From Spongilla lacustris (lineage: Eukaryota > Porifera > Demospongiae > Spongillida > Spongillidae), in NCBI GenBank assembly GCA_949361645.1, contig OX442415.1:21681790-21745789 (forward strand): DNA of 64,000 nt, given 5' to 3'. The translations under genes were made by a program, and so were the position numbers. The notes under the pieces were generated by a model that did not search any database, was not told where the DNA came from, and was given only the letters and a program-made list of their open reading frames with translations. The stretch's first letter is position 1. Each line of letters begins with the position of its first letter. This document shows positions 37,995 to 49,699 of the stretch, piece after piece.

Positions 37995-40900
37995 ATTTCT
38001 GGACAAGGTGTACTGTCTCTCTTCACCTGAAAGCTTTAACTGAATTTACTAGGAATTAACCCTTGTCCTTATGTCCTTCCACCCTACCCAAGAATTCCTT
38101 GCATTGTAGGACCTCCTATTTCGGGAAAGTCTACACTATCAGAGATGCTTGCTAAGACGTTCAATGCCATGGTGAGAGAAGTGTGCACAGCATATGGAGT
38201 GTTGGTGGTTGACTTGCCATGTGTTGTGTGTCGTGTGCATGTTTAGGTACTGAAACTATTGAAGCCTATTAATGAAAGGGCTCTTGGGGTGGCTGTTAAA
38301 GAAGCAAGGCAAGATGCTCAGACCAATGCAGTCTCTTCCATTACTGCTCAGCTAACAGTGCAGCAGTCACAAGGACGTTTAGGTCAGTATACTAGGAAAG
38401 GTTGAGCTAATTGTTGTGTAATATTTCTCTTTGCTGTTTTCCATTTTGAATGCATTCTTATATAGGCATGATTCATGTGCAAGCATTTGTATACACTCGT
38501 GTGTATTTGGGAAATGGTGCACGTGTACTGTCGGTAACTGATACTATGTGCACTAGATACTGACCCACCTCCTGTGGCACCCTCTGTCAATGAGGACCAC
38601 CCAGATGTGAAAAAGGCAATGGATTTGGCGGAGGACAGGGTTCGAAGTCGTCCAACTAATGTAACACAAGATATGTTTTTAGAAGCCTTTAGATCAGGAG
38701 TCCAAATGGCTGAAATGCAAAGGAAATCACCTCCAGATGAGCTTCAGTATGTTTGGTGTCTTTTACTCTTGACGACCATTTAATGTGCTGCATTTACATG
38801 TACCTTCAGATTTGGAGGATAGATAGTAGATGGGTTTCCAGTCATTAGAGACCAGTGGTCTACGATGATTGACAACCAGCTGCTTCCAGATTTTGTAATA
38901 AGTCTGGATGAAGGTGTCCCAGGAGATCTGCTGCTTAGATGGCTGTGTGCATGTACATGTATTCACGTGTGTTCAGGTGTTGTTAGGAAATACATGTACA
39001 TGTAGATGTTCTGCTAGAGGAAGTATACATGTGTACATGTACATGTGTGCATGCTGTACATACATCTACCATTTGCACATGTACATGCAGGTGGGATTGA
39101 GTTCAGAGTGACCGACTTTTCAATGGAGGATGATGAGGCAGACCATCATGCAGTACTCAATGATGAAGGTGACTGCTTCAATGTGCCTTTAAGAATAATG
39201 TGCTTAGCGTGTACATGAACTGCATGCAGCTGCACAGGATGAAGAAAGTGAGGAATCCAAGCTGAAGAGAAAGCCTTGGCGGGACTGTGGCCATTACTGC
39301 CCTGTTGCCTTGAAAGAAGGGGGAGTTTTGTGGCCAGGAAGTCGTGACATTGCTGCAAGATATAGAGACAAGCTGTATTGTTTCAGCTCGCAAGCAAGCA
39401 AGGAGAAATCTCAAACTGTACACTGCATGTGATAATCCTCTTGAGGTATGCATTGTGGCCTGAGATTTACATTTTACATACATGTGTATGTGTATGGCAC
39501 TTGCAATGTCATAATATTTTACAGCTCCCTCCAATTCGACTTTTTTTACTTGGACCAAGAGGCTCTGGAAAAACTACACTTGGTCACCTGTTAGGGAATC
39601 CCTCACATCTCTTTTCGCAAACATCTCCAGAATCAGATATTGTTTAAAATGAAGAAGCCTCCTCTACTTGATGAAGATGACTGGGAGAATAATGATGAAC
39701 AGGTTGAAGGTCAGTTTATTAGTAACACCGTGTACATGTGCATGTGCAAGTACAATTTTATGACCTTCATGTACTTGTACATACATGTATGCACATGTAT
39801 GACGTGTACATATACATATGTGTACACATGTACATACATGGTTGACCATGTACAATTTTAGATAGTATTTGAATAATGTGCACAATCATGACATTAGCTG
39901 ATGAAGACAAGGAGCAAAAGAAGGGAGGTGATGAGCTGGATGCTGATGTAAAGGAGCAGCTGAACAGCGAAGAGGCGGCTCTCAGGTCTTACCTGCTGCA
40001 TGGGGACCCATTGCATGAAGGAATCAGCTACACAATAAATGAACTATACTAGTAAGTATGTTATACAGTGCCATCAAAAATACAACAATGTATGTTGTAT
40101 TGTTTTATTTGTGCAGGTCAACAGGGTTTATTTTAGAAGGGTTTCCTTCAACTGATGATGAGCTTCAGCTCCTGTGCAATAAGGGCCTTTTCCCTGATGC
40201 TGCTGTCATTTTACATCTGGAGAGCAAGCATATTGTGGAGCGAATACTTCCTGGGAAAATGGAAAATTGGAATAGAAAGAGAAAAAGTTGTTAGTAGCCA
40301 AGGAAAAGAAAACAAAAGAATGGGTATGTGTACAATATGCAATAAATGTATGGTACATGCTTTAGGTACATACATATAGTACCGGTACATGTGTATATAT
40401 ACACAGGGTGTTTCTCAAGCAGGGAAATTTAACCACAACCAGTTACTTAACTAGTAATTGTTCTTAAAAGATCTAACAGCAGATAAAGAATAAATAAAGC
40501 ATTTCCAAAGAAAACCTCCTGTAATTTTATCCTTTGCATTGTGTACAGTAAGTGGCACAAAGAACATAGTATTTTACTTCATCCTGTACAGCAGTTGAAC
40601 ATTCTTTCTTACAAGCTAAGCAAAGGCAGCTGTTAAAAAATACTTCTGTAAATGTGTGAACTAAGGTCACCCATACCCCAGTATTACATGTACATATACA
40701 CATGTAGGTGCTTAGACATAAAGTCTATGAAGCGTGAATGTAGATATATTTTGCGCTATACTTTAGTAATGAATGTTGAAATTGTGTTATTGTACATGAA
40801 GGATTATGTAGATTGTAAGTTTGATCCACATTTGTACAATTTCTTTCATGTGGGTGCCTTGCCCTTTGGATAATTACTTAGTGTATATGTATACATGTGC

Positions 40901-41437
40901 AAGCTGTTGAGCACTTTCATTTATACTACATGTGATATCAACATACACTGATTACATCCCATAATTAAAAACGCATGTACTTTCTTCTAAAAGGAAGCTG
41001 ATAAACTCAACAGACGTACTCAAGTAGTAAATGAGTATGAGAAGAAAATGGCAGAAAAGAAAGCTCTCAAAGCAGAAGAGGAGGAGGGTGCTGAAGATGG
41101 AGGTTGGGCTCTGTTGTATGCGTACTACCATATCACATGTGTCCTCCTGTAGACGAAGAGGAAGATGTTGACATGGAGGAGTTCAAAGGGCGGTTGGCAG
41201 AAATAGATGCTGAGGAGATGACTGCAGAAGAAGAGGAAGAGGAAGGGGAGGAGAGTGAAGTGGATGGAAGGGAGTGGCTGAGGACCACACTTACCAAAGC
41301 ATCTGAGCAACCAACAGAACCGTTGTCTTCGCTGAAGGTAACTCTTTCATAAGCTGAAAATAGCTGTGCTAGCTTTCGTTTTTGTTAAAGGGTGTCTTCA
41401 GTGAGCTCATGAGAGAGCACATGATGGTGGAGGCGGA
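37995..41437 (+). pseudogene. AK9: AK9-like adenylate kinase, left-arm copy, broken
   Basis: Exons read as the tandem adenylate-kinase protein AK9. A first P-loop, GPPISGKST, ends an exon at 38,171, and exons follow at 38,247-38,382, about 38,554-38,746, 38,81x-38,94x and 39,09x-39,17x. A CPVALKEGGVLWPG segment lies near 39,300, a second P-loop GPRGSGKTT near 39,560, STGFILEGFPST near 40,120-40,160, then acidic exons 40,995-41,102 and 41,153-41,336. Apparent lesions are a stop-bearing insertion before the first P-loop, a TAG between GG and IVDGFP (38,83x), frame breaks near 39,420 and 39,595, a TAG at the 40,05x/40,117 junction and a frame break in an A-run near 40,285. It lacks the exons after 41,437, where hyaluronidase-like remnants begin. 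AK9 interconverts adenine nucleotides; this copy is unlikely to make a full enzyme. Confidence 0.75.
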
Positions 41438-42265
41438 GGCGCAGTTTTGGCAAGTTATGGCTTGGTGCACCTTACTGACGCTTCAGTGACAAACAGAAAC
41501 TTATTTGGGCTGTCAGCACAGCTCAGGTATTGTATCATGATGCTTAATTCCAAGTATAATGGATACAACATATGTACATAGGTCCCTGGGGACAAGACCA
41601 TGGCGCACAAAAGTTACAATCTCAGTAATGCAAATTAGTCCATGCATTTCTCTGATGACATAGGCAATGTTGTCAAATAAATAGTGAAATTATTAAGAGT
41701 GTTTTGTATTTTTTCAAGTCTACTTTACAATATATTGAATACAATTGAACCATTTGAATACGGTAATCGGGAGGTAATATATCGATGTATTTCGCAAGTG
41801 GCTTTTAATGGATTCAATTATATTATACAGTATCAGTATGTAAAGTATGTTTTGCATTTTTTTAAGTCTGAAGCTCCAGTGAAACACAAGGTTATATGTA
41901 CATAATAGGTCCCTGGGGATTTCTTGCCCATAAGACCAGGGCGAACTATGTTGTACCTGTGAGTCTCAATGATGCAAATTAGTTGGAAGCACAGCTAACT
42001 CAATTCTAGTGAAATGCATATCTTTCAGTTTCTTTGATGCATCACATATGCCTAGGCAATGTTGTTGTACAAATAAATACAATACTTGGAATTTAGAGTA
42101 TGATACAATACCTGAGCTGTGCTGACTGCCCAAACAGGTTTCTGTTTGTCACTGAAGCTTCAGTGCAGATTGCCAAAACTTAAATCATAACCACATTTCA
42201 TATTCTACTACATGTAGCAAGTTGTATTCACTCATGCACTGTATGCCACATGGATAGGAATCATA
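41438..42265 (-). pseudogene. Decayed hyaluronidase exon fragments
   Basis: Sequence at 42,090-42,260 matches exon 3 of the intact hyaluronidase at 50,310-50,410 (ctgtgctg, then gcccaaacagg, gtcactg and ataaccacatttcat) with substitutions. An inverted partial copy is at 41,445-41,575. Between them, two direct degenerate copies (about 41,580-41,670 and 41,895-42,080) resemble exon 4, with the words gtccctgggg, gtgaaatgcat and ataggcaatgttgt. None keeps an open frame. The fragments were left by local rearrangement at the inner breakpoint of the inverted duplication. Confidence 0.55.
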
Positions 42266-42325
42266 TACTGACGTCATACAGATGGATAGGATGTACAGCC
42301 CATGTAATAACACTAATGCTGAAAT

Positions 42326-42345
42326 GGGGGGGGGGGGGGGGGGGG
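42326..42345 (+). repeat. Poly-G tract
   Basis: An uninterrupted run of about 20 G between decayed hyaluronidase fragments and the AK9 3' end. Confidence 0.9.
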
Positions 42346-42738
42346 AACATTGTATTGGTACATGTATCATGCAGTCCTTTTAATGTACATGTATAATGAG
42401 AAGCATGGTTGAAATGGGACACATCCATACAACCGTAGCAGTAAAATTACAACAGAACAGAAACTGATGTGTCTTCTCTTATTGCAGTACTTAGCACGCA
42501 CATTGTTAATGTCCAAAGCTACATCTATATTGACAAGCTTTATAAAATAAATATAATCATTGCAGTAAGATTACAACAGGATGATCTGAATTATGAAAAG
42601 ATAAGGTAAAGATACAAAAAATCTAAGCATACATCTGACAAATTACTACTACTGCTACCCTTTTAAAAAGGAAAAAGTCAAGAGGCCTGTTGGCTGGTTC
42701 AGTGTATCCAGCCATCATGATGGTACTGAGGTACCCAA

Positions 42739-45700
42739 TCAACTGACATGCTCTTCAAAACGAGCCAGCTTCTTCTTGTAGTTATTTCTAATGTAGCTGC
42801 CAGACTTCTCATTGTATGCTAAGAATGGTGTACAAAAGTATTAATGATACATGTACCTGTTCTTGTTACATATTGCAACTGTAGAACAAACCTTTCAAAT
42901 GGTATGCAAAATAAATTAGAGCTGATGCTTTGGCCATCAGAAAACGATACTTGGGCTTGAAATATCGAACAGCACTTAAAGCATTAATGACTGCCGTAGC
43001 AACACTTTGCTCTAGATAGCCCAACATAGGCAATGATGTAGCTGGAAGTGTTTGCTGTAGTGGTGGCAGCTTGGTTGGCAAGTGTGGTCAATTCATAAAG
43101 GTGTGGTTGTCTGCATGAAACAAGGCAAAAGAAATGTTCAGCCTCAACGAAAAGATCACACACATGTAAATTGCATACTATTCAATAATGCACATAGTAT
43201 AGAAAGCAGTCCCCCAAAATGGCAACAACAATTTTTTTCAATTTTATATTCTGGAAGATCCTAAATGTACAAGTGTAGATGAAATTATTTTCATGAATTA
43301 TATAAAAAACATTTTGGGTATCACAATTTTCAGTGTGGCAGACTTTGCAGAAAATCAAAATAAACTTGGCAACGAACAAAGATTATCATTTTTGCATAAA
43401 TTGTCATGCAATGCAGTGTGGTGCACTCACTATATAGCTTGCATTTTTTTTTACGACGACACATGTTACTTTTAATAACTGCTTTGAATTGTATTTTCAA
43501 AAATGATTACATGCCAACACAATGCACACTAAACTAACCTCAAGAATTTCTGTAATTTGTCCTCTGAAACAAAACAGTAGATCTTATTTCTGTACTTTGC
43601 AACTACCTCAGGATTTTCAGGTACCAAACTCTCATACCTTCAACAAAAAGTACATACATGTACATAAATCAAACTATTGTGAATACTCCTAAGATACCTT
43701 TACCTCATGCTTCCATCAATGTAAGTGACAGGACAGAACCCACAAGCTTCACATGACTTTGGAAACATTGCCCTTACTTCACTTTGAGAAATTTGTTGTG
43801 GTAACAACTCTGGTGGTGGCAGTGTTCTCAGAGCATTAGGATGAACATAGCTATCAGGACTTCTCAGGAACTCCACAAAGTATTCTTGAGATGCCATCTT
43901 GTAATACTTTCCCTTGTATTCAGCACTATATTTCAAGGACAGCTCTTGTGAATAATCAACCAGTTCCAGGCTGACAGGGCAGTACTCCAAGCATTGATCT
44001 AAACTCAGCAGGGGTGATGCAGAGGCCTGATATTGAAGCCACTTGGCCTAACAGTCATCAAAAATGTTCAGCAGTTAGGGAGAAGGAATAAATATGATGA
44101 AACATTTAAAAGAGCACACTCATTGTACAGTATATGCTGTAGTCTTACCAACTCTTGTTCTGTCTATGTACTGCCGAATCTGCACAGCGGTATGAAGGGC
44201 TTTACACCTGATCTCATTCCATACCCACCATTGGGACCGTTCACCATCAGTTGTGTCCAATTGTCATGTTGCTGATGGTACCACTGCTGCAGTGCCTCTC
44301 TATGCTTATGGTACTGACCAGACCTCACCAAAAGAATGGCAGGGCTGTCATGCATTGGGTGCTTTCTACACAGAAATCAACAAGTCACTAAATAGACACA
44401 GTCGGCCCATTGTGGCACACCTTGAGGAAGATGTCCTGTCACAACCTCCCCGTCGCAAAACCTCAGCATCACTGACACTGAGCTCCCCACCGGCGATTTT
44501 GTCACTGGCCATCCATCTAAAACGTATCTAAATAACAAAATGCAATGCAAATTGATACATAAATTGTGTGTGCATGTGTGTGAAAGAAAAAGCTTACCCT
44601 CTTGATTAACACTGAACATCCATCAAGGCCCTTTCTAATGCAAGGATGCACAGTTCACCAGGTAATGCCGGCCCCAGCTGCAGATATGATGTCATCTCCG
44701 CGTCGTCAAATCTGAGCCAGGAAACTGTGACATCACTCTTCGAATGGCTTCTCCAATGGACAGTCTCAGGCATCCGTACTCGCTAACAAATTACTTTGCA
44801 ACTGACAATAACACAACTCTAATCATTATACATGGTATATGTACATCAGTGTGTGGAGTGCATTGTACAATGCATACATGTACATGTACCTGTTGTCTTG
44901 CCAGATTTGGGAGGTCCCACAATAGCTAGCCAGATTGGAACATGGGAACCAGGGGGATGCTGTCTGCTGATGTACTTCTCTGGATCAGCAATGAACTTAT
45001 CCCTTGCTGCAGGCGAAGACAAAAAGTAAATCCCTTTCCGATAGATCACAGGGCACTGCTGCTTAAAATTGAGATCTGGTGGCAACACAGCTTGATCTTC
45101 ATCATACAGCTAGCAGAGGGAAGACCATACACCTTCACATCACCACCATGATAAAATGCCTCCCTTCCTATACCTTCACAGGACACCATTTTTTGAACCT
45201 GCTTGATAGTTTGTAACCAGAAACCAGCAACTTTTTTGGCTACTTCCCCAGTAATAGGAGTACATTTGACCAGCATCCCATTCCATTCAGTAGTGTATCG
45301 GCTGAGAACACGACAGAAAAAATACATTACCACGGCAACCTTGCGCCCTCCGCCTCCACCATCATGTGCTCTAGCATGAGCTCACTGATAACATCCTACA
45401 ACAAGAACGAAAGCTAGTACAGCTATTTTCAGCTTATGAAAGAGTTACCTTCAGCGAAGACAAAGATTCTGTTTGTTGCTCAGATGCTTTGGTAAGTGTG
45501 ATCCTCAGCCTCTCCCTTCCATCCACTTCACTCTCCTCCCCTTCCTCTTCCTCTTCTTCTGCAGGCATCTCCTCAGCATCTATTTCTGCCAACTGCTCTT
45601 TGAACTCCTCCGTGTCAACATCTTCCTCTTCGTCTACAGGAGGACACATATGATATGGTAGTACACATACAACAGAGCCCAACCTCCATATTCAGCACCC

Positions 45701-47807
45701 TCCTCCTCTTCTGCTTTGAGAGCTTTCTTCTCTGCCATTTTCTTCTCATACTCATTTACTACTTGAGTACGTCTGTTGAGTTTATCAGCTTCCTTTAAGA
45801 AGAAAGTACATGCATTTTTAGTTATGGGATGTATGCCGCTTGACCTTCAACCTGTTCATCATTATTCTCCCAGTCATCTTCATCAAGTAGAGGAGGCTTC
45901 TTCATTTTAAACAATATCTGATTCTGGAGATGTTCGCGAAAAGAGATGTGGAAGATTCCCTAACAGGCAACCAAGTGTAGTTTTTCCAGAGCCCCTTGGT
46001 CCAAGTAAAAAAAGTTGAATTGGAGGGAGCTGGAAAATGTTTTGACATTGCAAGTGCCATACACGTACACATGTACATAAAATGCAATTGTTTAAATCTC
46101 AGGCCACAATGCATACCTCAAGAGGATTATCACATGCAGTGTACAGTTTGGGATTTCTCTTTGCTTGCTTGGGAGCTGAAACAATACAGCTTGTCTCTAT
46201 ATCTTGCAGCAATATCACAACTTCCTGGCCACAAAACTCCCCTTTCCTTCAAGGCAACAGGGCAGTAATGGCCACAGTCCCCCCAAGGCTTTCTCTTCAG
46301 CTTGGATTCCTCACTTTCTTCATCCTGTGCAGCTGCATGCAGTTCATGTACACGCTAAGCACATTATTCTTAAAGGCACATTGAAGCAGTCACCTTCATC
46401 ATTGAGTACTGCATGATGGTCTGCCTCATCATCCTCCATTGAAAAGTCGGTCACTCTGAACTCAATCCCACCTGCATGTACATGTGCAAATGGTAGATGT
46501 ATGTACAGCATGCACAACATGTATACATTCCAACGCCTAGATAGCTGACTGCAGAAGGTTACCAGGACTACAATTACACTTAATAACTAGAGGGTCAATT
46601 GCAGATCCTTTCATATAGGAGGACAGAGGGCCCCACTGCCGATCATACTCTGCCTTCTGCTTCTTCCATTCCTCGACTTATCTAGGGATCGGCACAGAGG
46701 ACTACAAATAAAAAGTATTGAAATAGCATTGTCACAACACATGGTTATTAAGTACCGTATCTTCAACTGCAAGGGTACTAGGTTGCATGCTGACTCCCTT
46801 CAACAGGTGTCTGCACAAGAGCTCTGTACAGTGATGGATCAGGCAGGCTGTGCTGCTGTGCAAAACGTCTAAGCAGCAGATCTCCTGGGGCACCTTCTTC
46901 GTCCAGACTTATTACAAAATCTGGAAGCAGCTGGTTGTCAATCATCGTAGACCACTGGTCTCTAATGACTGGAAACCCATCTACTATCTATCCTCCAAAT
47001 CTGAAGGTACATGTAAATGTAGCACATTAAATGGTACTCAAGAGTAAAAGACACCAAACGTACTGAAGCTCATCTGGAGGTGATTACCTTCGCACTTCAG
47101 CCATTTGGACTCCTGATCTAAAGGCTTCTAAAAACATATCTTGTGTTACATTAGTTGGACGACTTCGAACCCTGTCCTCCGCCAAATCCATTGCTTCTTT
47201 CATATCTGGGTGGTCCTCATTGACAGAGGGTGCCACAGGAGGTGGGTCAGTATCTAGTGCACATAGTATCAGTTACCGACAGTACACGTGCACCATTTCC
47301 AAATACTCATGAGTGTATACATATGCATGCACATGAATCATGCCTATGTAAGAAGGCATTCAAAATGGAAAACAGCAAAGAGAAATATTACACGACAATT
47401 AGCTCAACCTTTCCTAGTATACTGACCTAAACGTCCTTGTGACTGCTGCACTGTTAGCTGAGCAGTAATGGAAGAGACTGCATTGGTCTGAGCATCTTGC
47501 CTTGCTTCTTTAACAGCCACCCCAAGAGCCCTTTCATTAATAGGCTTCAATAGTTCTTGCAGATTCAGTACCTAAACATGCACACGACACACAACACATG
47601 GTAAGTCAACCACCAACACTCCATATGCTGTGCTCACTTCTTACAGCATGGCATTGTACTTCTTAGCAAGCATCTCTGATAGTGTAGACTTTCCCGAAAT
47701 ATAGGAGGTCCTACAATGCAAATCTTACAAGGAATTCTTGGGTAGGGTGGAAGGACATAAGGACAAGGGTTCAGGTGAAGAGAGACAGTACACCTTGTCC
47801 AGAAATC
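42739..47807 (-). pseudogene. AK9: AK9-like adenylate kinase, right-arm copy with C-terminus; several apparent lesions
   Basis: The gene reads from a first kinase exon (47,807, FWTRCTVSLHLNPCPYV) to an AK9-type end (ARFEEHVS, stop at 42,739). Good exons include 45,682-45,473, an exon opening with RYTTEWNGMLV at about 45,300, a third P-loop GPPKSGKTT near 44,895, YVLDGWPVTK near 44,515, the YCPV...YAAEY-type exon 43,990-43,703 and the LGYLEQ exon ending at 42,892. Those C-terminal exons are intact and well conserved. Apparent lesions are a 2-nt insertion in the first P-loop (near 47,697, GPPIFRE), the TAG before IVDGFP and two frame breaks shared with the other copy, a frame break near 44,700 and a TAA near 44,605. 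Upstream of 47,807 only repeat sequence is seen, so the N-terminus is absent. It could be a pseudogene, or lesions may partly be assembly errors. Confidence 0.7.
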
Positions 47808-47957
47808 TGAAGAAAAAAAATCACTTACATAATTATAATAATCATACATGTATACAGTTTTTATTATTATGGAATACAATTATACAGATACATCAGGATA
47901 AATGAACAAGATACTTATCCACTCACTCACTCACTCACACAATATACATACCGGTAT

Positions 47958-48191
47958 TTATACAAAAAACTCTTCCTCCTGACTACCCATCTTCATTGTT
48001 CCCAACACAGAAGCTGCATTGCCACATTGAACGGCAACTGAGAGTCTCTGAGTGAGAGATGCAAAGGAGTTGGCTTCTCCAGACACCTGCCTCAACCGAT
48101 GTCCCAAACCTTTCAGGAACTCCATTGTCTTTGGTCCAAAAACTCCACTTGTTTCTATTGCCACTGGAGTGAGTATGTATACAGTTATCAC
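47958..48191 (-). mobile_element. LINE C-terminal fragment of a second family
   Basis: The 77-codon frame contains TPVAIETSGVFGPKTMEFL and RLSVAVQCGNAASVLGTM, the conserved end of a widespread invertebrate non-LTR retrotransposon protein. It is a different family from the 13-kb and 57-kb copies. The matching position of the left arm (about 37,770-37,830) keeps only part of it, so it was present before or inserted near the duplication event. Confidence 0.6.
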
Positions 48192-48349
48192 TGTGATTAT
48201 GGCGAGGGTGTGGCTACATCAGACTGGTCCTTTAATGATATTCATCGATTCTTCCTTTGATTCCATCACATTGTGAAAAGGTGTGGTTACGCACTATAGT
48301 ATGTACATGCAATATATTGTACGTGTATGTTTACTTGCGAATGTATTAC

Positions 48350-48437
48350 GTATGTGTGGTCGAGTGGTTTGTTACATGGCTTTGTATTAATATCGTATGT
48401 AGAATCAGTACTGCGATTCGAATCCCAGTCGTGCATG
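48350..48437 (+). other. tRNA-like sequence, right-arm copy
   Basis: Has the A-box-like tggtcgagtgg, the B-box-like gattcgaatcc and a following run of eight T. It is 12 nt longer than the left-arm copy because of small insertions in the anticodon-arm region, so it cannot fold as a normal tRNA. Confidence 0.35.
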
Positions 48438-48515
48438 TTTTTTTTCTTTTTCATTTATATACTTTAGAGGTCTTGCTGTATAAATACAAGTTCTTAACAT
48501 TCCCATTTCAAGCTA

Positions 48516-48812
48516 ATGCATTCTGGCTTAGTGGTTTACGGCGAGAGCTTGCTCGAGGTACCGTGTTATGGCCCGGGGTCCATCGGATGTCCTCCCCTAA
48601 GTCGTACTCCACTATTCAAGAGTGTAGGTGGCAGAACGCCGGTTCTTGTTCGTCATCCGAAGTTGAAAAGCTATAAAAAGGTGGCGACACCGCTTCTAGC
48701 TGGTTTCTTGCTGACTTGGATTGTGTCACTCAGCAAGGAATTCTCTTCGGAGAAACAGTTAGTTGAGGTGCGTGGATCGCCATCTTCCCTCCTACAGAAG
48801 GGTGCCACCTTT
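48516..48812 (+). other. Conserved unassigned ORF, right-arm copy
   Basis: Plus-strand twin of the 37,196-37,492 frame, beginning MHSGLVVYGESLLEVPCYG. No family recognised. 48,813-49,699 beyond it has no gene and includes a MITE relative at 48,970-49,110. Confidence 0.3.
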
Positions 48813-49699
48813 TTTGTTGAACAATTTAGATACGTTTTGTACTTGAATTATTATGGTGTTATATTTTCTACAGCGAGTACATGAAATCACGCGATATGTA
48901 AAAAAAAAAAAAGATGATGTAAATTAGTTAGAGGCCTGCAATTGCCACAGTTTTAATTTGACAACTACATTCTCTAGGAGAAAGTTGGTAGCATATATAA
49001 ATATAGGATTTAATTGGACCATGGTGGTGTAAAAAGCACGGAAACAGGATTTGATAGAAATTGGACCATGAAATTAGGCCTATCTTCCCATGTCCAATTT
49101 CGGTCAAATCTCAGCCACTTGTCTACAACAGTTGTTGATTTTTGGTCAAATGGTGACTCAAAATAGCAGCTCGTCTCTCCAAGCCTCGTTCGGACTTCCT
49201 ATCGTATTCCTATAGGAGATGGAGTCTTGGGTTGAGAAGCAAATGTTTTCATCATGGGGCATTAATTCTCAAATTAAACTTCTTGAACTTCTTCTTATTA
49301 TTGTTGTATGTCTGTCACTTGTTTATGCTTATGTGCAACAGTCTGGGCTGCCATACACCTGAAAATATCCCTTGATATTTATCCTGCTGTTGTATGTCAT
49401 TATATTATTTTTGTGTGTGCATTTGAATTGGTTCAGTCATCAACTATCTGATGTGAAATAGTGCCTTCAATCCACGCCATCCATTCGGTTATTGGTAGCT
49501 ATAATGTAAAACCATGTCATGGTATTTCATATCATATATGTACAACTCAATCCCTCCCTACCCAATAACAATAGAGTGTACCACGGCTGTTGAAGACAAT
49601 ATTGTGACTTTTTGCACCTTCAATATTACTGGAAACTAAATTACATGTACACATACACTACATGCATAACGTAGCTTTGGCACAACAGCATAACTGTTC

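Larger units (their letters stand above)
37196..41437. repeat. Left arm of a large inverted duplication
   Basis: This arm is repeated in reverse at 45,345-48,812. The outer boundary is at gtggcacccttc/gaagggtgccac and the inner boundary at ggaggcggaggcgcag. The arms differ by indels: the left keeps AK9 exons near 39.9-40.3 kb that the right lacks, and the right keeps exons near 46.6-46.9 kb that the left lacks. Exons and introns both align, so it is a segmental, not retro-derived, duplication. About 3.9 kb lies between the arms. Confidence 0.85.
45345..48812. repeat. Right arm of the large inverted duplication
   Basis: Reverse-complement partner of 37,196-41,437. It lacks the 39.9-40.3 kb exon block of the left arm. 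It contains an unrelated LINE fragment at 47,958-48,191. Confidence 0.85.

Noticed and set aside
37196..48812. Inverted duplication as pure assembly artefact
   Set aside because: The arms differ by many substitutions and by gain or loss of whole exons, unlike a collapsed or mirrored read; still worth confirming with long reads.
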